Assembly: GCF_001905545.1 (NCBI RefSeq)
Contig: NZ_LIPD01000008.1
Coordinates: forward strand, 62,001 to 126,000
Reading direction: 5' to 3'
Length of the DNA stretch: 64,000 bases
DNA from: Streptomyces sp. CB02056
GTDB taxonomy: Bacteria > Actinomycetota > Actinomycetes > Streptomycetales > Streptomycetaceae
Every line of letters starts with the position of its first letter. Within the stretch, counting starts at the first letter, position 1. This document shows positions 1-9,456 of the stretch, piece by piece. The position numbers and the translations under genes are program-made. Below the pieces are notes generated by a model. The model did not search any database and had not been told where the DNA came from. It saw only the letters and a program-made list of their open reading frames with translations.

Positions 1-693
1 GTTGGCGTGCACGCGCGGCGTGAGGCCCTTCTCGATCCCCGCCGTCAGGACGGCCCGCGCCTGCTCCCCGTCGAAGGCGCCCTTCTCGCAGAACACGTCC
101 ACCCAACGGGCGTGCGGGGCACAGGCGTCCAGCATCTCGCCGGTCACCAGCTCCACGTACCCGGCCGGGTCCTCGGCGTACTCCGGCGCCACCACGTGCG
201 CGCCCAGGTACGTCGTCTCCGGGGTGTACCCGGCGGCGATCCGCAGCGCCCGGGCCTCGTCCTCGACCGTCAGCCCGTAGCCGGACTTGCACTCGATGGT
301 GGTGGTGCCCTGCCGCACCGCCTCCCGGACGAACCGGGCCAGGTTGGCCTCCAGTTCGGCATCCGAAGCGGCCCGCGTGGCCGCCACCGTGGTCCGGATG
401 CCGCCCGCCGAGTACGCCTGCCCGGACATCCGGGCGTTGAACTCGGCCGTACGGTCCCCCGCGAACACCAGGTGGGCGTGCGAGTCGACGAAGCCGGGCA
501 GCAGCGCCCGGCCCCCGGCGTCGAAGCGCTCGTCCGCCGCCGGGGCCTGCGCGGCCGGGCCGACCCAGGCGACGGTGCCGCCGTCGACCACCACGGCCGC
601 GTCGGTGAGCAGGCCGAGCGGCCCGGCGCCCTGCCCGGGGTCGTTGGTGACCAGGCTGCCGATGCCCGTGATCAGGGTGGTCGTGGTGCTCAA
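1..693 (-). CDS. hutI: Imidazolonepropionase, C-terminal part cut by window edge
   Basis: Hydrolyses 4-imidazolone-5-propionate to N-formimino-L-glutamate, the third step of histidine degradation, in the cytoplasm. The visible 231 codons include the amidohydrolase metal motif 'VDSHAHLVFAGDR' near residue 80, the 'ECKSGYGL' segment typical of HutI, and the family's 'RVHAN' histidine at the truncated end; roughly 160 residues lie off the left edge. The start is a TTG at 693, with a GGAAGG ribosome binding site 7 nt upstream and no better in-frame start. It is the last visible gene of the hutU-M20-hutF-hutI operon, 32 nt after hutF. The family call is firm; the TTG start is inferred. Confidence 0.93.
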   Translation of the reverse strand, partial: MSTTTTLITGIGSLVTNDPGQGAGPLGLLTDAAVVVDGGTVAWVGPAAQAPAADERFDAGGRALLPGFVDSHAHLVFAGDRTAEFNARMSGQAYSAGGIRTTVAATRAASDAELEANLARFVREAVRQGTTTIECKSGYGLTVEDEARALRIAAGYTPETTYLGAHVVAPEYAEDPAGYVELVTGEMLDACAPHARWVDVFCEKGAFDGEQARAVLTAGIEKGLTPRVHAN

Positions 694-725
694 GACAACG
701 CCTTCCGAAGGGGGTTGAACGGGGG

Positions 726-2087
726 TCAGTAGTCCAGCGCGCGGATCGCGGAGCGCAGCGCGCCCGGCACGTCGGCCACCAGCAGGTGCACGCCGTCCCG
801 GACGACGTGCCGGCCGCCGACCACCAGGTGCCGCACGTCCGCCGCCGAGGCCGCGAAGACGGCGATCTCGGCGCCCAGCCGGGGCGGCGGGCCCGCCGTA
901 CGGACGGTGTCCAGCGCGATCACCGTGAAGTCGGCGAGCGCCCCGGCCTCGATCCGTCCGGCCTCCGGCCAGCCGAGCGAGGCGTGCCCGTCCTCGGTGC
1001 CGGCCCGCAGCAGCGCGTTCGCCGTCCAGTGGCCGCGCGTCCGCGTCCGCAGCCGCTCGTCCAGCTCCAGCGCGCGGGCCTCCTCGAACGGGTCGATCAC
1101 CGCGTGGCTGTCGCTGCCCAGGGTGATCGGGGAGCCCGCCGAGGCGAGCCGGCGGGCCGGGCCGATGCCGTCCGCGAGGTCCCGCTCGGTGGTGGGGCAC
1201 ATGCAGACCGTGGTGGAGGAGTCGGTGAGGAGCCTGACGTCCTCGTCGGTCAGGTGGGTGGCGTGCACGGCCGAGGTGCGCGGGCCGAGCACGCCGTGGT
1301 CGGCGAGCAGCCGGGTCGGGGTGACGCCGTGCGCGGCCAGGCAGGCGTCGTTCTCCGCGGTCTGCTCGGACAGGTGGACGTGCAGCGGCGCCCCGCGCAG
1401 CGCCGACCAGTGCGCGACGGTGTCCAGCTGCTCGGCCGGGACGGCCCGCACCGAGTGGACGGCGGCGCCGATCCGGGCGTGCTCGCGCGGCTTGAGCGCG
1501 TCCGCCCGGGCGGCCCAGGCGTCGGCGTCGCCGTCGCTGAACCGCAGCTGGGGGTGGGTCGGCTCGGCCCCGAAACCGGAGGACAGGTAGCAGGTGTCCA
1601 GCAGGGTGATCCGGATGCCGGCCCGGGCGGCGGCCTCGATCAGCGCCTCGCCCATCGCGTTCGGGTCGGTGTACCGGGCGCCGCCGGGCGCGTGGTGCAG
1701 GTAGTGGAACTCGCCGACGGCGGTGACGCCGGCCAGCGCCATCTCGGCGTAGACGGCGGTGGCGAGCGCCAGGTAGCGGTCCGGGTCCAGCGCGCCGGCG
1801 AACCGGTACATGGTGTCGCGCCAGGTCCAGAAGGTGCCGGAGCCGACCTGGACGTGCCCGCGCAGCGCCCGGTGGAAGGCGTGCGAGTGGGCGTTCGCCT
1901 GGCCGGGCAGCAGCAGCCCGTCGAGCCGGACGGCGCCGGGCGGGCAGGGGCCGCTGTCCGGGACGACGGCGGCGATCGTCCCGCCGGGGCCGGTGGTGAT
2001 CAGCACGTCCGGCTCGACCACCGGCCCGTTGTCGTGCGGCAGCCAGGCGTACTGGGCCCAGTACGCCACGGGGCTCGACGGGGTCAC
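726..2087 (-). CDS. hutF: Formimidoylglutamate deiminase
   Basis: Deiminates N-formimino-L-glutamate to N-formyl-L-glutamate and ammonia. The 453-residue amidohydrolase has the zinc motif HSH at residues 67-69 in 'PGQANAHSHAFHRALRG', later histidines in 'LHVHLSEQ' and 'HATHLTDEDV', and the aspartate in 'GSDSHAVID'. Length and motifs match HutF rather than guanine deaminase. The GTG start at 2087 overlaps the stop of the upstream amidohydrolase as GTGA, indicating translational coupling; a second GTG lies two codons upstream at 2093. HutF implies the pathway that passes through N-formylglutamate. Confidence 0.93.
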   Translation of the reverse strand: MTPSSPVAYWAQYAWLPHDNGPVVEPDVLITTGPGGTIAAVVPDSGPCPPGAVRLDGLLLPGQANAHSHAFHRALRGHVQVGSGTFWTWRDTMYRFAGALDPDRYLALATAVYAEMALAGVTAVGEFHYLHHAPGGARYTDPNAMGEALIEAAARAGIRITLLDTCYLSSGFGAEPTHPQLRFSDGDADAWAARADALKPREHARIGAAVHSVRAVPAEQLDTVAHWSALRGAPLHVHLSEQTAENDACLAAHGVTPTRLLADHGVLGPRTSAVHATHLTDEDVRLLTDSSTTVCMCPTTERDLADGIGPARRLASAGSPITLGSDSHAVIDPFEEARALELDERLRTRTRGHWTANALLRAGTEDGHASLGWPEAGRIEAGALADFTVIALDTVRTAGPPPRLGAEIAVFAASAADVRHLVVGGRHVVRDGVHLLVADVPGALRSAIRALDY

Positions 2088-3285
2088 TGACACGCCAGGT
2101 CCTCCAGTACGTCGGCGAGGGCGGCGACCCCGGCCAGGCAGTCGGCCTGCTCGGCGTGCTCGGCCGGGGAGTGGGAGACGCCGGTGGGGTTGCGCACGAA
2201 CAGCATGGCGGTCGGGATCGCCGAAGCCAGGATGCCGGCGTCGTGTCCCGCGCCGGTGGGCAGCACCGGGGCGTCCAGCAGCTTGGCCAGCCGGTCGCGC
2301 AGCGGCCCGTCGAAGTCCACCACCGGGGTGTAGGACTCGCGGGTCAGCTCGACCCGGACGCCGTCGCGCTCGCCGCGCTCGGCGGCGGCCCGCTCGATCG
2401 CCTCGACCAGCTCGGTGAGGGTGCGCTCGTCGGCCGCCCGGGAGTCCAGCCAGCCGCGCACCAGCGAGGCGATCGCGTTGGTGCCGTTGGGCTCGACCGC
2501 GACCTTGCCGAAGGTGGCCCGCGCGCCCGCCTGCTTCGCCTTCTTGCGGGCCGCCAGCACGGTGTTGGCGTAGGTCAGCATCGGGTCGCGGCGGTCCTCG
2601 ATCCGGGTGGTGCCGGCGTGGTTGGCCTCGCCGTGGAAGTCGAACCGCCAGCGGCCGTGCGGCCAGATCGCCCCGGCCACACCGACCGGCTGCCCCTCGG
2701 CGAGGCAGCGGCCCTGCTCGACGTGCAGCTCGACGAAGGCGCCGATCCGGGCCAGCCGGTCCTCGTCCGCGCCGATCGCGGTGGGGTCGTAGCCGGCCTT
2801 CTCCATCGCGTCGGGCAGCCGGACGCCGTCGGCGTCGCGCAGCCCGTACGCCTGCTCCGGGGAGAGCACCCCGGCGGTCAGCCGGGAGCCGATGCAGGCC
2901 ACGCCGAACCGGGCGCCCTCCTCGTCGCCGAAGTTGACGATCGCCAGGGGCCTGGTGAACTCCGCGCCGCGGGAGCGCAGTTCGTCCAGCGCGGCGAAGG
3001 AGGAGACCACGCCGAGCGGGCCGTCGAAGGCGCCGCCGTCCGGGACGGAGTCCAGGTGCGAGCCGGTGACGACCGCGCCGCCGGCGGTCGGATCGCCCAG
3101 CCAGGCCCACTGGTTGCCGTTGCGGTCCAGCTCGTACGCCAGGCCGCGGCCGCGGGCCTGCTGCTCGAACCAGGCGCGGCACTCGGCGTCGGCGGAGTTC
3201 CAGGCGAAGCGGCGGTAGCCGCCGGAGGCGGCGGAGCGGCCCACGGGGAGCAGCTCCGCCCACATCTCTTCGAACGACGGGACCG

Positions 3286-3289
<4 letters not shown>
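2084..3289 (-). CDS. M20-family amidohydrolase in the hut operon (allantoate amidohydrolase / N-carbamoyl amino acid hydrolase type)
   Basis: A 401-residue zinc peptidase-fold amidohydrolase related to allantoate amidohydrolases and N-carbamoyl-L-amino acid hydrolases. Metal ligands are visible in order: 'GSHLDSV', 'NFGDEEG', 'ELHVEQG' and C-terminal 'SHSPAEH'; the lid dimerisation segment 'GEANHAGTT' is also present. GTG at 3289 overlaps the hutU stop, and its own stop overlaps hutF, so it is made together with HutU and HutF. No HutG-type N-formylglutamate amidohydrolase is visible here, so the simplest inference is that this enzyme removes the formyl group from N-formylglutamate. Allantoate hydrolysis remains possible from family membership alone. 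Confidence 0.85.
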
Positions 3290-4956
<1,667 letters not shown>

Positions 4957-4983
4957 AGTCACGGCCTCCCTGCGGATGGATTC

Positions 4984-5009
4984 ATTCAAGCTACGTTCGA
5001 TTGAATATA
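4984..5009 (-). promoter_or_regulatory. Candidate hutU promoter and operator
   Basis: On the minus strand a TATATT -10-like hexamer (5009-5004) overlaps an inverted repeat, ATTCAA-N11-TTGAAT (4984-4989 and 5001-5006). The leader to hutU would be about 40 nt. An operator over the -10 suggests repression. The 8-mer TTCATTCA at 4981-4988 recurs in the hutH promoter. The neighbouring RpiR-type regulator is the obvious candidate binder, by inference only. Confidence 0.5.
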
Positions 5010-5138
5010 ACTAAACAGCCAGCTTTCGACCAGACCCCGAAGGCATCCGATCAGCCCCGGCACCGGCCCACTTGGCGCGCTAGCCTGAACCCGGCGGACA
5101 CCAGCCACTCGGCCCAGCACCAGAGAGCGGAGGACACG

Positions 5139-5711
5139 ATGACGGCCATCACCGTGCGGCCCGGCAGACTCCGGGATGCGGCGGAGGAGATCGAGGAGAG
5201 CACGGGACTTCGCGTCCAGATCATCGGAGGAACCCTGGTGATGTCCCCGACCCCTCGCGGCAAGCACGCGGGAACCGTCCGACGGCTGCGCATCCAGCTG
5301 GACCCCCGGCTGCCCGCCGACCTGGGCGCCTACGAGGTGTCGTCCATCTACATGCCGGGCAACGACGAGGACTACGCCACGCCCGACCTGATCGTCCTCC
5401 CCGTCGACTGGGAGAACGACGACCGGTGGCTCGCCGACCCCCACGAGGCGGCCCTCGTCGTCGAGGTGATCTCCAACTCGGAGGGCGTGAAGGCCGTCTC
5501 CACCAAGACGGACTGGTACGCGAGCGCCGGCGCCCCGGCCCTGCTCGCACTCGACCCTCGCAACGGCACCTGGGCGCTCCACACCCACCCCCGCGACGGG
5601 GCGTACCAGGGCATCCTGCTCGGCAAGTACGGCGAGCCCGTCCCGCTGCCCGCACCGCTGCCCGCCGAGCTGGACACCTCCGGCCTTCCGCTGTACGCGC
5701 CGCGCGCCTGA
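5139..5711 (+). CDS. Uma2-family (DUF820) restriction-endonuclease-fold protein
   Basis: A 190-residue Uma2/DUF820 protein with a predicted PD-(D/E)XK-like fold. The characteristic order is visible: 'IIGGTLVMSPTP', then 'YATPDLIVLP', 'AALVVEVISNSE', and 'KTDWYASAGAPALLALDP'. In this family P-D, E and K of these motifs form the putative active site, and all are present here (D in PDL, E in VEV, K in KTDWY). ATG at 5139 has AGCGGAGG 5 nt upstream. These genes occur as many dispersed paralogues in streptomycetes and their role is unknown. It is divergent from hutU with no evident functional link. Confidence 0.85.
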   Translation: MTAITVRPGRLRDAAEEIEESTGLRVQIIGGTLVMSPTPRGKHAGTVRRLRIQLDPRLPADLGAYEVSSIYMPGNDEDYATPDLIVLPVDWENDDRWLADPHEAALVVEVISNSEGVKAVSTKTDWYASAGAPALLALDPRNGTWALHTHPRDGAYQGILLGKYGEPVPLPAPLPAELDTSGLPLYAPRA

Positions 5712-5712
5712 G

Positions 5713-6036
5713 TCACGCCGCGGCGTCGCCGCCGTCCCAGTCGATGCCGATCTCGGCGAGCCAGCGGCGGTCGTCGGCGTCGGGGGTGGGCGGGGAGGGC
5801 GGGCGGGGGATGTTCTGGACGGGGCCGAGGCCGTACTTCTCGGCGGCCGCGGCGGCGCGGGCGTCGGGTTCGATGACGCCGACGTGGACGGCGGACTCGT
5901 CGCCCGGGTCGAGGACGGTCAGTTCGGGTTCGGGCAGGCGCCGCAGGGTGACGCGGCGTCCGCAGGTGGGGCAGGACCATTCGTCGGCACCCGAGGAGAG
6001 GCGGGCGACGAACTTCATCTCGTGGATCACGCGCAT
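5713..6036 (-). CDS. Small hypothetical protein with CPTC motif
   Basis: A 107-residue protein of unknown function. Near the N-terminus it has 'WSCPTCGRRVTLRRLPEPE', half of a zinc-ribbon-like knuckle; a second Cys pair is not visible, so metal binding is uncertain. The C-terminus is acidic ('IGIDWDGGD'). ATG at 6036 is preferred over GTG at 6045 because AGGGGG lies 8 nt upstream; that site is part of the palindrome CCCCCTGCAGGGGG (6045-6058). It converges on the Uma2 gene, with stops only a base apart. Confidence 0.65.
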   Translation of the reverse strand: MRVIHEMKFVARLSSGADEWSCPTCGRRVTLRRLPEPELTVLDPGDESAVHVGVIEPDARAAAAAEKYGLGPVQNIPRPPSPPTPDADDRRWLAEIGIDWDGGDAAA

Positions 6037-6105
6037 GGGCGGCACCCCCTGCAGGGGGGATGCCCGGGTTCGTGGCGGCTACTCCCCCGCCGCCGCGGGC
6101 CGCGG

Positions 6106-6975
6106 TTATTCCAGGAAGAGTCCGCGCGCCGCCGCCGACTGCTCGATCGCCTCCAACCGGGCCTCCGCGCCCGGGAGTTCGTCGCACATGGACTGCAGCA
6201 GCACCCGGCCGAGCATCATCGGCGCGCACGCGGTGTCGAAGACCAGCCCGGTGCCGACGGCGGCCGGCAGCATCAGGTCGGACAGCTTGGCGACCGGCGC
6301 GAAGGCGCTGTCGGCGACGGTGAGCACCGTCAGCCCGCACTCGCGGGCCACCGTCAGCGCGTCCATCAGCTCCCGCGGGTAGCGCGGCAGGGCGAAGCAG
6401 AGCAGCGCGCTGGCACCGGCCGCCCGGGCCTGCTCCAGCCGGTCGGCGAGCATGCTGCCGCCCTCGTCCAGCAGCCGGATGTCCGGGTGCACCTTGGACG
6501 CGAAGTAGGCGAAGCCGCGCGCCTGCGCCGAGGCGGCCCGCAGGCCGAGCACCGGCAGCGGGCGGGAGGCGGCGAGCAGCCGGGCGGCCCGGATGATCGG
6601 CTCCGGGTCGGCGAGGAGTTCGGCGAGGTGGCGCAGGTGGGCGATCTCGGCGAGGACGGCCTGCTGGTGCTCGTTGCGCACCGCGTCGTCCGGGGTCTCC
6701 GGCGCGGCCGGTTCGCCGCCGCCGAGTTCGCGCAGCTGTTTGCGCAGCGCCGGGTAGCCGTCGTAGCCGAGCGCGACCGCGAAGCGGGTGACGGACGGCT
6801 GGCTGACGCCCGCGAGTTCGGCGACCTCCACGCTGGACAGGAACGGCGCCTCGGTGGCGTGCCGCACCAGCGAGTGGGCGATCCGGCGCTGGGTCGGCGT
6901 CAGCCGGTGCCCCTCGAAGAGCTGGAGCAGCCGGGCGGAGGGGCCGACGCTGCCGGCCTCGTCGGTGGCGGTCAT
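6106..6975 (-). CDS. RpiR/MurR-family transcriptional regulator
   Basis: A 289-residue regulator with an N-terminal RpiR helix-turn-helix (about 20-95; 'SSVEVAELAGVSQPSVTRF' is the recognition region) and a C-terminal SIS sugar-isomerase domain (about 120-270; 'ALLCFALPRYPRELMDAL', 'LTVADSAFAPVAKLSD'). SIS domains usually sense phosphorylated sugars, but some family members control amino acid or purine catabolism. ATG at 6975 has GGAGG 8 nt upstream. Its position between the hutU operon and hutH suggests a hut regulator; this is inference. Three 21-bp tandem repeats lie about 145 bp upstream of its start. Confidence 0.9.
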   Translation of the reverse strand: MTATDEAGSVGPSARLLQLFEGHRLTPTQRRIAHSLVRHATEAPFLSSVEVAELAGVSQPSVTRFAVALGYDGYPALRKQLRELGGGEPAAPETPDDAVRNEHQQAVLAEIAHLRHLAELLADPEPIIRAARLLAASRPLPVLGLRAASAQARGFAYFASKVHPDIRLLDEGGSMLADRLEQARAAGASALLCFALPRYPRELMDALTVARECGLTVLTVADSAFAPVAKLSDLMLPAAVGTGLVFDTACAPMMLGRVLLQSMCDELPGAEARLEAIEQSAAARGLFLE

Positions 6976-7119
6976 CAGCGGTACCTCCGGGTGCGTGCGG
7001 TTCGGACGACGACTGTGCAGGAGCGGGCGGCGCCTGGCAAAGACGTCTCGTACGGCGGGACGTCCGGTGGGACGCCCCGCGGGTCGGACGGCCCGGCGGT
7101 GGTCCGGGCCGGGTGGGCC

Positions 7120-7190
7120 GGGGTCGGACAGACCTGAGCCGGGGTCGGACAGACCCGGGCCGGGGTCGGACAAACCCGGGCCGGGGCGGG
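7120..7190. repeat. Tandem 21-bp repeats between rpiR-type gene and membrane protein gene
   Basis: Three consecutive 21-bp units start at 7120, 7141 and 7162, followed by a degenerate fourth at 7183. Each of the first three contains GGTCGGACAGACC or a one-base variant, itself a short dyad (GGTC-N5-GACC). The period equals two helical turns, so sites would lie on one face of DNA. The rest of the 299-nt gap (6976-7274) shows no gene. Confidence 0.7.
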
Positions 7191-7274
7191 GCAACCCTGA
7201 TTTCTCCCTGAGCCCGCCCGGATTCCTCCCGCGAACGGATGGACCGGACGCCCCCGCGGCCCCACTCTGGTCCT

Positions 7275-7700
7275 ATGGACACTCGTCAGGACGAACTGCG
7301 GCGCGACCTCGACGCCACCCTCCAGGCCCGCAAGGAGCTCGGCAAGGAGTACGAGGACGAACTCGTCGACTCCTTCATGAGGCGGCTCGACGCCCGTCTG
7401 GACGCCCGGGTCGAGCGCTCGGTGGCCAAGCGGCTGGACGACGAGCCGCGCTCCGAGCACCGGGGCCACCCCCGCCGTTCGGGCTTCGGCAAGCGCTCCA
7501 ACACCGGGCTCGCGGTGACCTCGCTGGTCATCGGCGTCCCGCTGACGGCGATCGCGGGCAGTCCGGAGAGCGGCGGCTTCGCCGGCCTCGTGGTCTGCTG
7601 GGCGGGCATCGTCGGGGTCAACCTGGCCGCTGCCCTGGGCGAGCTGCGCAACCGCGGGGGCCGCGGGGAGCGCTCGCCGCGGAGCGACGACTGGGACTGA
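7275..7700 (+). CDS. Small conserved-type integral membrane protein
   Basis: A 141-residue protein of unknown function. Residues 1-60 are charged and helical, with coiled-coil character (Arg/Glu/Asp rich, 'RRLDARLDARVERSVAKRLDD'). They are followed by two hydrophobic segments, about 76-92 ('GLAVTSLVIGVPLTAIAG') and 97-115 ('FAGLVVCWAGIVGVNLAAAL'), and a short basic tail. ATG at 7275 follows a CACTCT hexamer by 6 nt with no ribosome binding site, suggesting a leaderless transcript; the same CACTCTGG context precedes the small membrane gene at 18003. No function assigned. Confidence 0.75.
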   Translation: MDTRQDELRRDLDATLQARKELGKEYEDELVDSFMRRLDARLDARVERSVAKRLDDEPRSEHRGHPRRSGFGKRSNTGLAVTSLVIGVPLTAIAGSPESGGFAGLVVCWAGIVGVNLAAALGELRNRGGRGERSPRSDDWD

Positions 7701-7746
7701 GTCCCCGTCACCCCGCGGCGGCGCCATCGGCCCGGTCGGACGGACG

Positions 7747-9330
7747 TCAGGCCAGCGGACCGGTGACCCGCTCGACCGCGCGCACCAGCTCGCCGGAGGC
7801 GACCAGTTCGGCGGCGGCCTCCAGGTCCGGCGAGAGGAAGCGGTCGCGGCCGGCACCGCCGACCCCCGCCTCGCGGGCGGCGGCCAGCGCGGCCGCGGTG
7901 GCCGGGGCGAGCCCGCCGGCGCCGTCGGCCTGCCGGCGGATCTCCAACGCGCGGGCGGAGGCGGTCAGTTCGACGGCCAGGATGCGGCCGAGGTTGGCCA
8001 CCGCCTGGCGCAGCTTGCGCGCGGCCGACCAGCCCATCGACACGTGGTCCTCCTGCATCGCGGAGGACGGGATCGAGTCGACCGAGGCCGGGACGGCGAG
8101 CCGCTTGTTCTCGCTGACCAGCGCCGCCTGGGTGTACTGGGCGATCATCAGGCCGGAGTCCACGCCCGGGTCGTCGGCCAGGAAGGCCGGCAGGCCGTGC
8201 GAGCGGGCCTTGTCGAGCAGCCGGTCGGTGCGGCGCTCGGAGATCGAGCCGAGGTCGGCGGCGGCGATGGCGAGGAAGTCCAGCACGTACGCGACCGGGG
8301 CGCCGTGGAAGTTGCCGTTGGACTCCACCCGGCCGTCCGGCAGCACCACCGGGTTGTCGACCGAGGCGGCCAGCTCGCGCGCGGCGACCAGCTGGGCGTG
8401 CGCCAGGGTGTCCCGGCCGGCGCCGGCCACCTGCGGGGCGCAGCGGATCGAGTAGGCGTCCTGGACCCGCGGGGCGTCGTCCTGGTGGTGGCCGGTGAGG
8501 CCGGAGTCCTTGAGGACGGCGAGCATGTTGGCGGCGCTCAGCGCCTGGCCCGGGTGCGGGCGGATCGGGGCGTGCAGCTCGGGGGCGAGCACCTTGTCGG
8601 TGCCGAGCAGCGCCTCCAGGCTCATCGCGGCGGTGATGTCGGCGGTGGTGAACAGCCGCTGGAGGTCGGCGATGGCCATCACCAGCATGCCGAGCATGCC
8701 GTCGGTGCCGTTGATGAGGGCGAGGCCCTCCTTCTCCAGCAGCTCGACGGGCTCGATGCCGGCGGCGGCGAGCAGCTCGGCGGCGGGCTTCTCCACGCCG
8801 TCCGGGCCGGTGGCGGTGCCCTCGCCCATCAGGACCAGCGCGCAGTGCGAGAGCGGCGCGAGGTCGCCGGAGCAGCCGAGCGAGCCGAACTCCCGCACCA
8901 CCGGGGTGATGCCCGCGTTGAGCAGGGCGGCCATGGTCTGCGCGACCAGCGGCCGGACGCCGGTACGGCCGGAGGCCAGCGTCTTCATCCGCAGGAACAC
9001 CAGCGCGCGGACCACCTCGCGCTCGACCGCCGGCCCCATGCCGGCGGCGTGCGAGCGCACCAGCGACCGCTGCAGCTGGGCGCGCAGCTCGGGGCTGATG
9101 TGGCGCACGGCGAGCGCGCCGAAGCCGGTCGACACGCCGTAGACGGGGCGCGGCTCGGCCGCGAGGGCGTCGATCCGCGCACGGGCGGCCGCCATCTCGG
9201 CCAGCGCGTCGGGACCGATCTCGACCCGGGCGTTCCCCCGGGCGACGGCCAGGACGTCCTCGGCACCGACGTCGGCCTTGCCGACCAGGACCAGCGGAGC
9301 GTCGGGGGCCACAGCACTGTGCATATCCAT
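7747..9330 (-). CDS. hutH: Histidine ammonia-lyase
   Basis: Deaminates L-histidine to urocanate, the entry step of the pathway completed by hutU, hutF and hutI. The 527-residue protein has the catalytic Tyr in 'YGVSTGFGAL' (residue 64), the MIO-forming segment 'GSLGCSGDLAPLSH' with Cys-Ser-Gly at 153-155 instead of the textbook Ala-Ser-Gly, and 'GNFHGAPVAY' and 'SSAMQEDHVSMG' further on. The start MDMHS at 9330 fits both the promoter (7 nt after the -10) and the N-terminus I recall for S. griseus HutH; a TTG at 9366 in the same frame falls inside the -35. It is monocistronic. Confidence 0.96.
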   Translation of the reverse strand: MDMHSAVAPDAPLVLVGKADVGAEDVLAVARGNARVEIGPDALAEMAAARARIDALAAEPRPVYGVSTGFGALAVRHISPELRAQLQRSLVRSHAAGMGPAVEREVVRALVFLRMKTLASGRTGVRPLVAQTMAALLNAGITPVVREFGSLGCSGDLAPLSHCALVLMGEGTATGPDGVEKPAAELLAAAGIEPVELLEKEGLALINGTDGMLGMLVMAIADLQRLFTTADITAAMSLEALLGTDKVLAPELHAPIRPHPGQALSAANMLAVLKDSGLTGHHQDDAPRVQDAYSIRCAPQVAGAGRDTLAHAQLVAARELAASVDNPVVLPDGRVESNGNFHGAPVAYVLDFLAIAAADLGSISERRTDRLLDKARSHGLPAFLADDPGVDSGLMIAQYTQAALVSENKRLAVPASVDSIPSSAMQEDHVSMGWSAARKLRQAVANLGRILAVELTASARALEIRRQADGAGGLAPATAAALAAAREAGVGGAGRDRFLSPDLEAAAELVASGELVRAVERVTGPLA

Positions 9331-9366
9331 ATACACCATCTCATCAGGTGAATGAAGATATGACAA
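9331..9366 (-). promoter_or_regulatory. hutH promoter, apparently leaderless
   Basis: Reading toward hutH, TTGTCA (9366-9361) and TGAGAT (9343-9338) are separated by 17 bp, and the ATG follows the -10 by 7 nt. This is a near-consensus housekeeping promoter with transcription starting at the start codon. The spacer carries TTCATTCA followed by an imperfect dyad (CTTCAT-N7-ATGAG), also seen in part at hutU, so a regulator binding there would block RNA polymerase. Confidence 0.65.
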
Positions 9367-9456
9367 CAGGTGCTCGCCATCCGGATTCTCCGCCCTCCGG
9401 ATCGGCGCCGCACACCGCGGCCCCCGACCGCCCCCCGCATCACGGCACGGGCGGCG

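Noticed and set aside
6045..6058. Perfect palindrome CCCCCTGCAGGGGG as an operator
   Set aside because: It contains the ribosome binding site of the small CPTC protein gene and is low in complexity; chance in GC-rich DNA is likely. Mentioned only in that gene's entry.
7120..7190. CRISPR-like repeats
   Set aside because: The units are tandem without spacers and too short; no cas genes are present.
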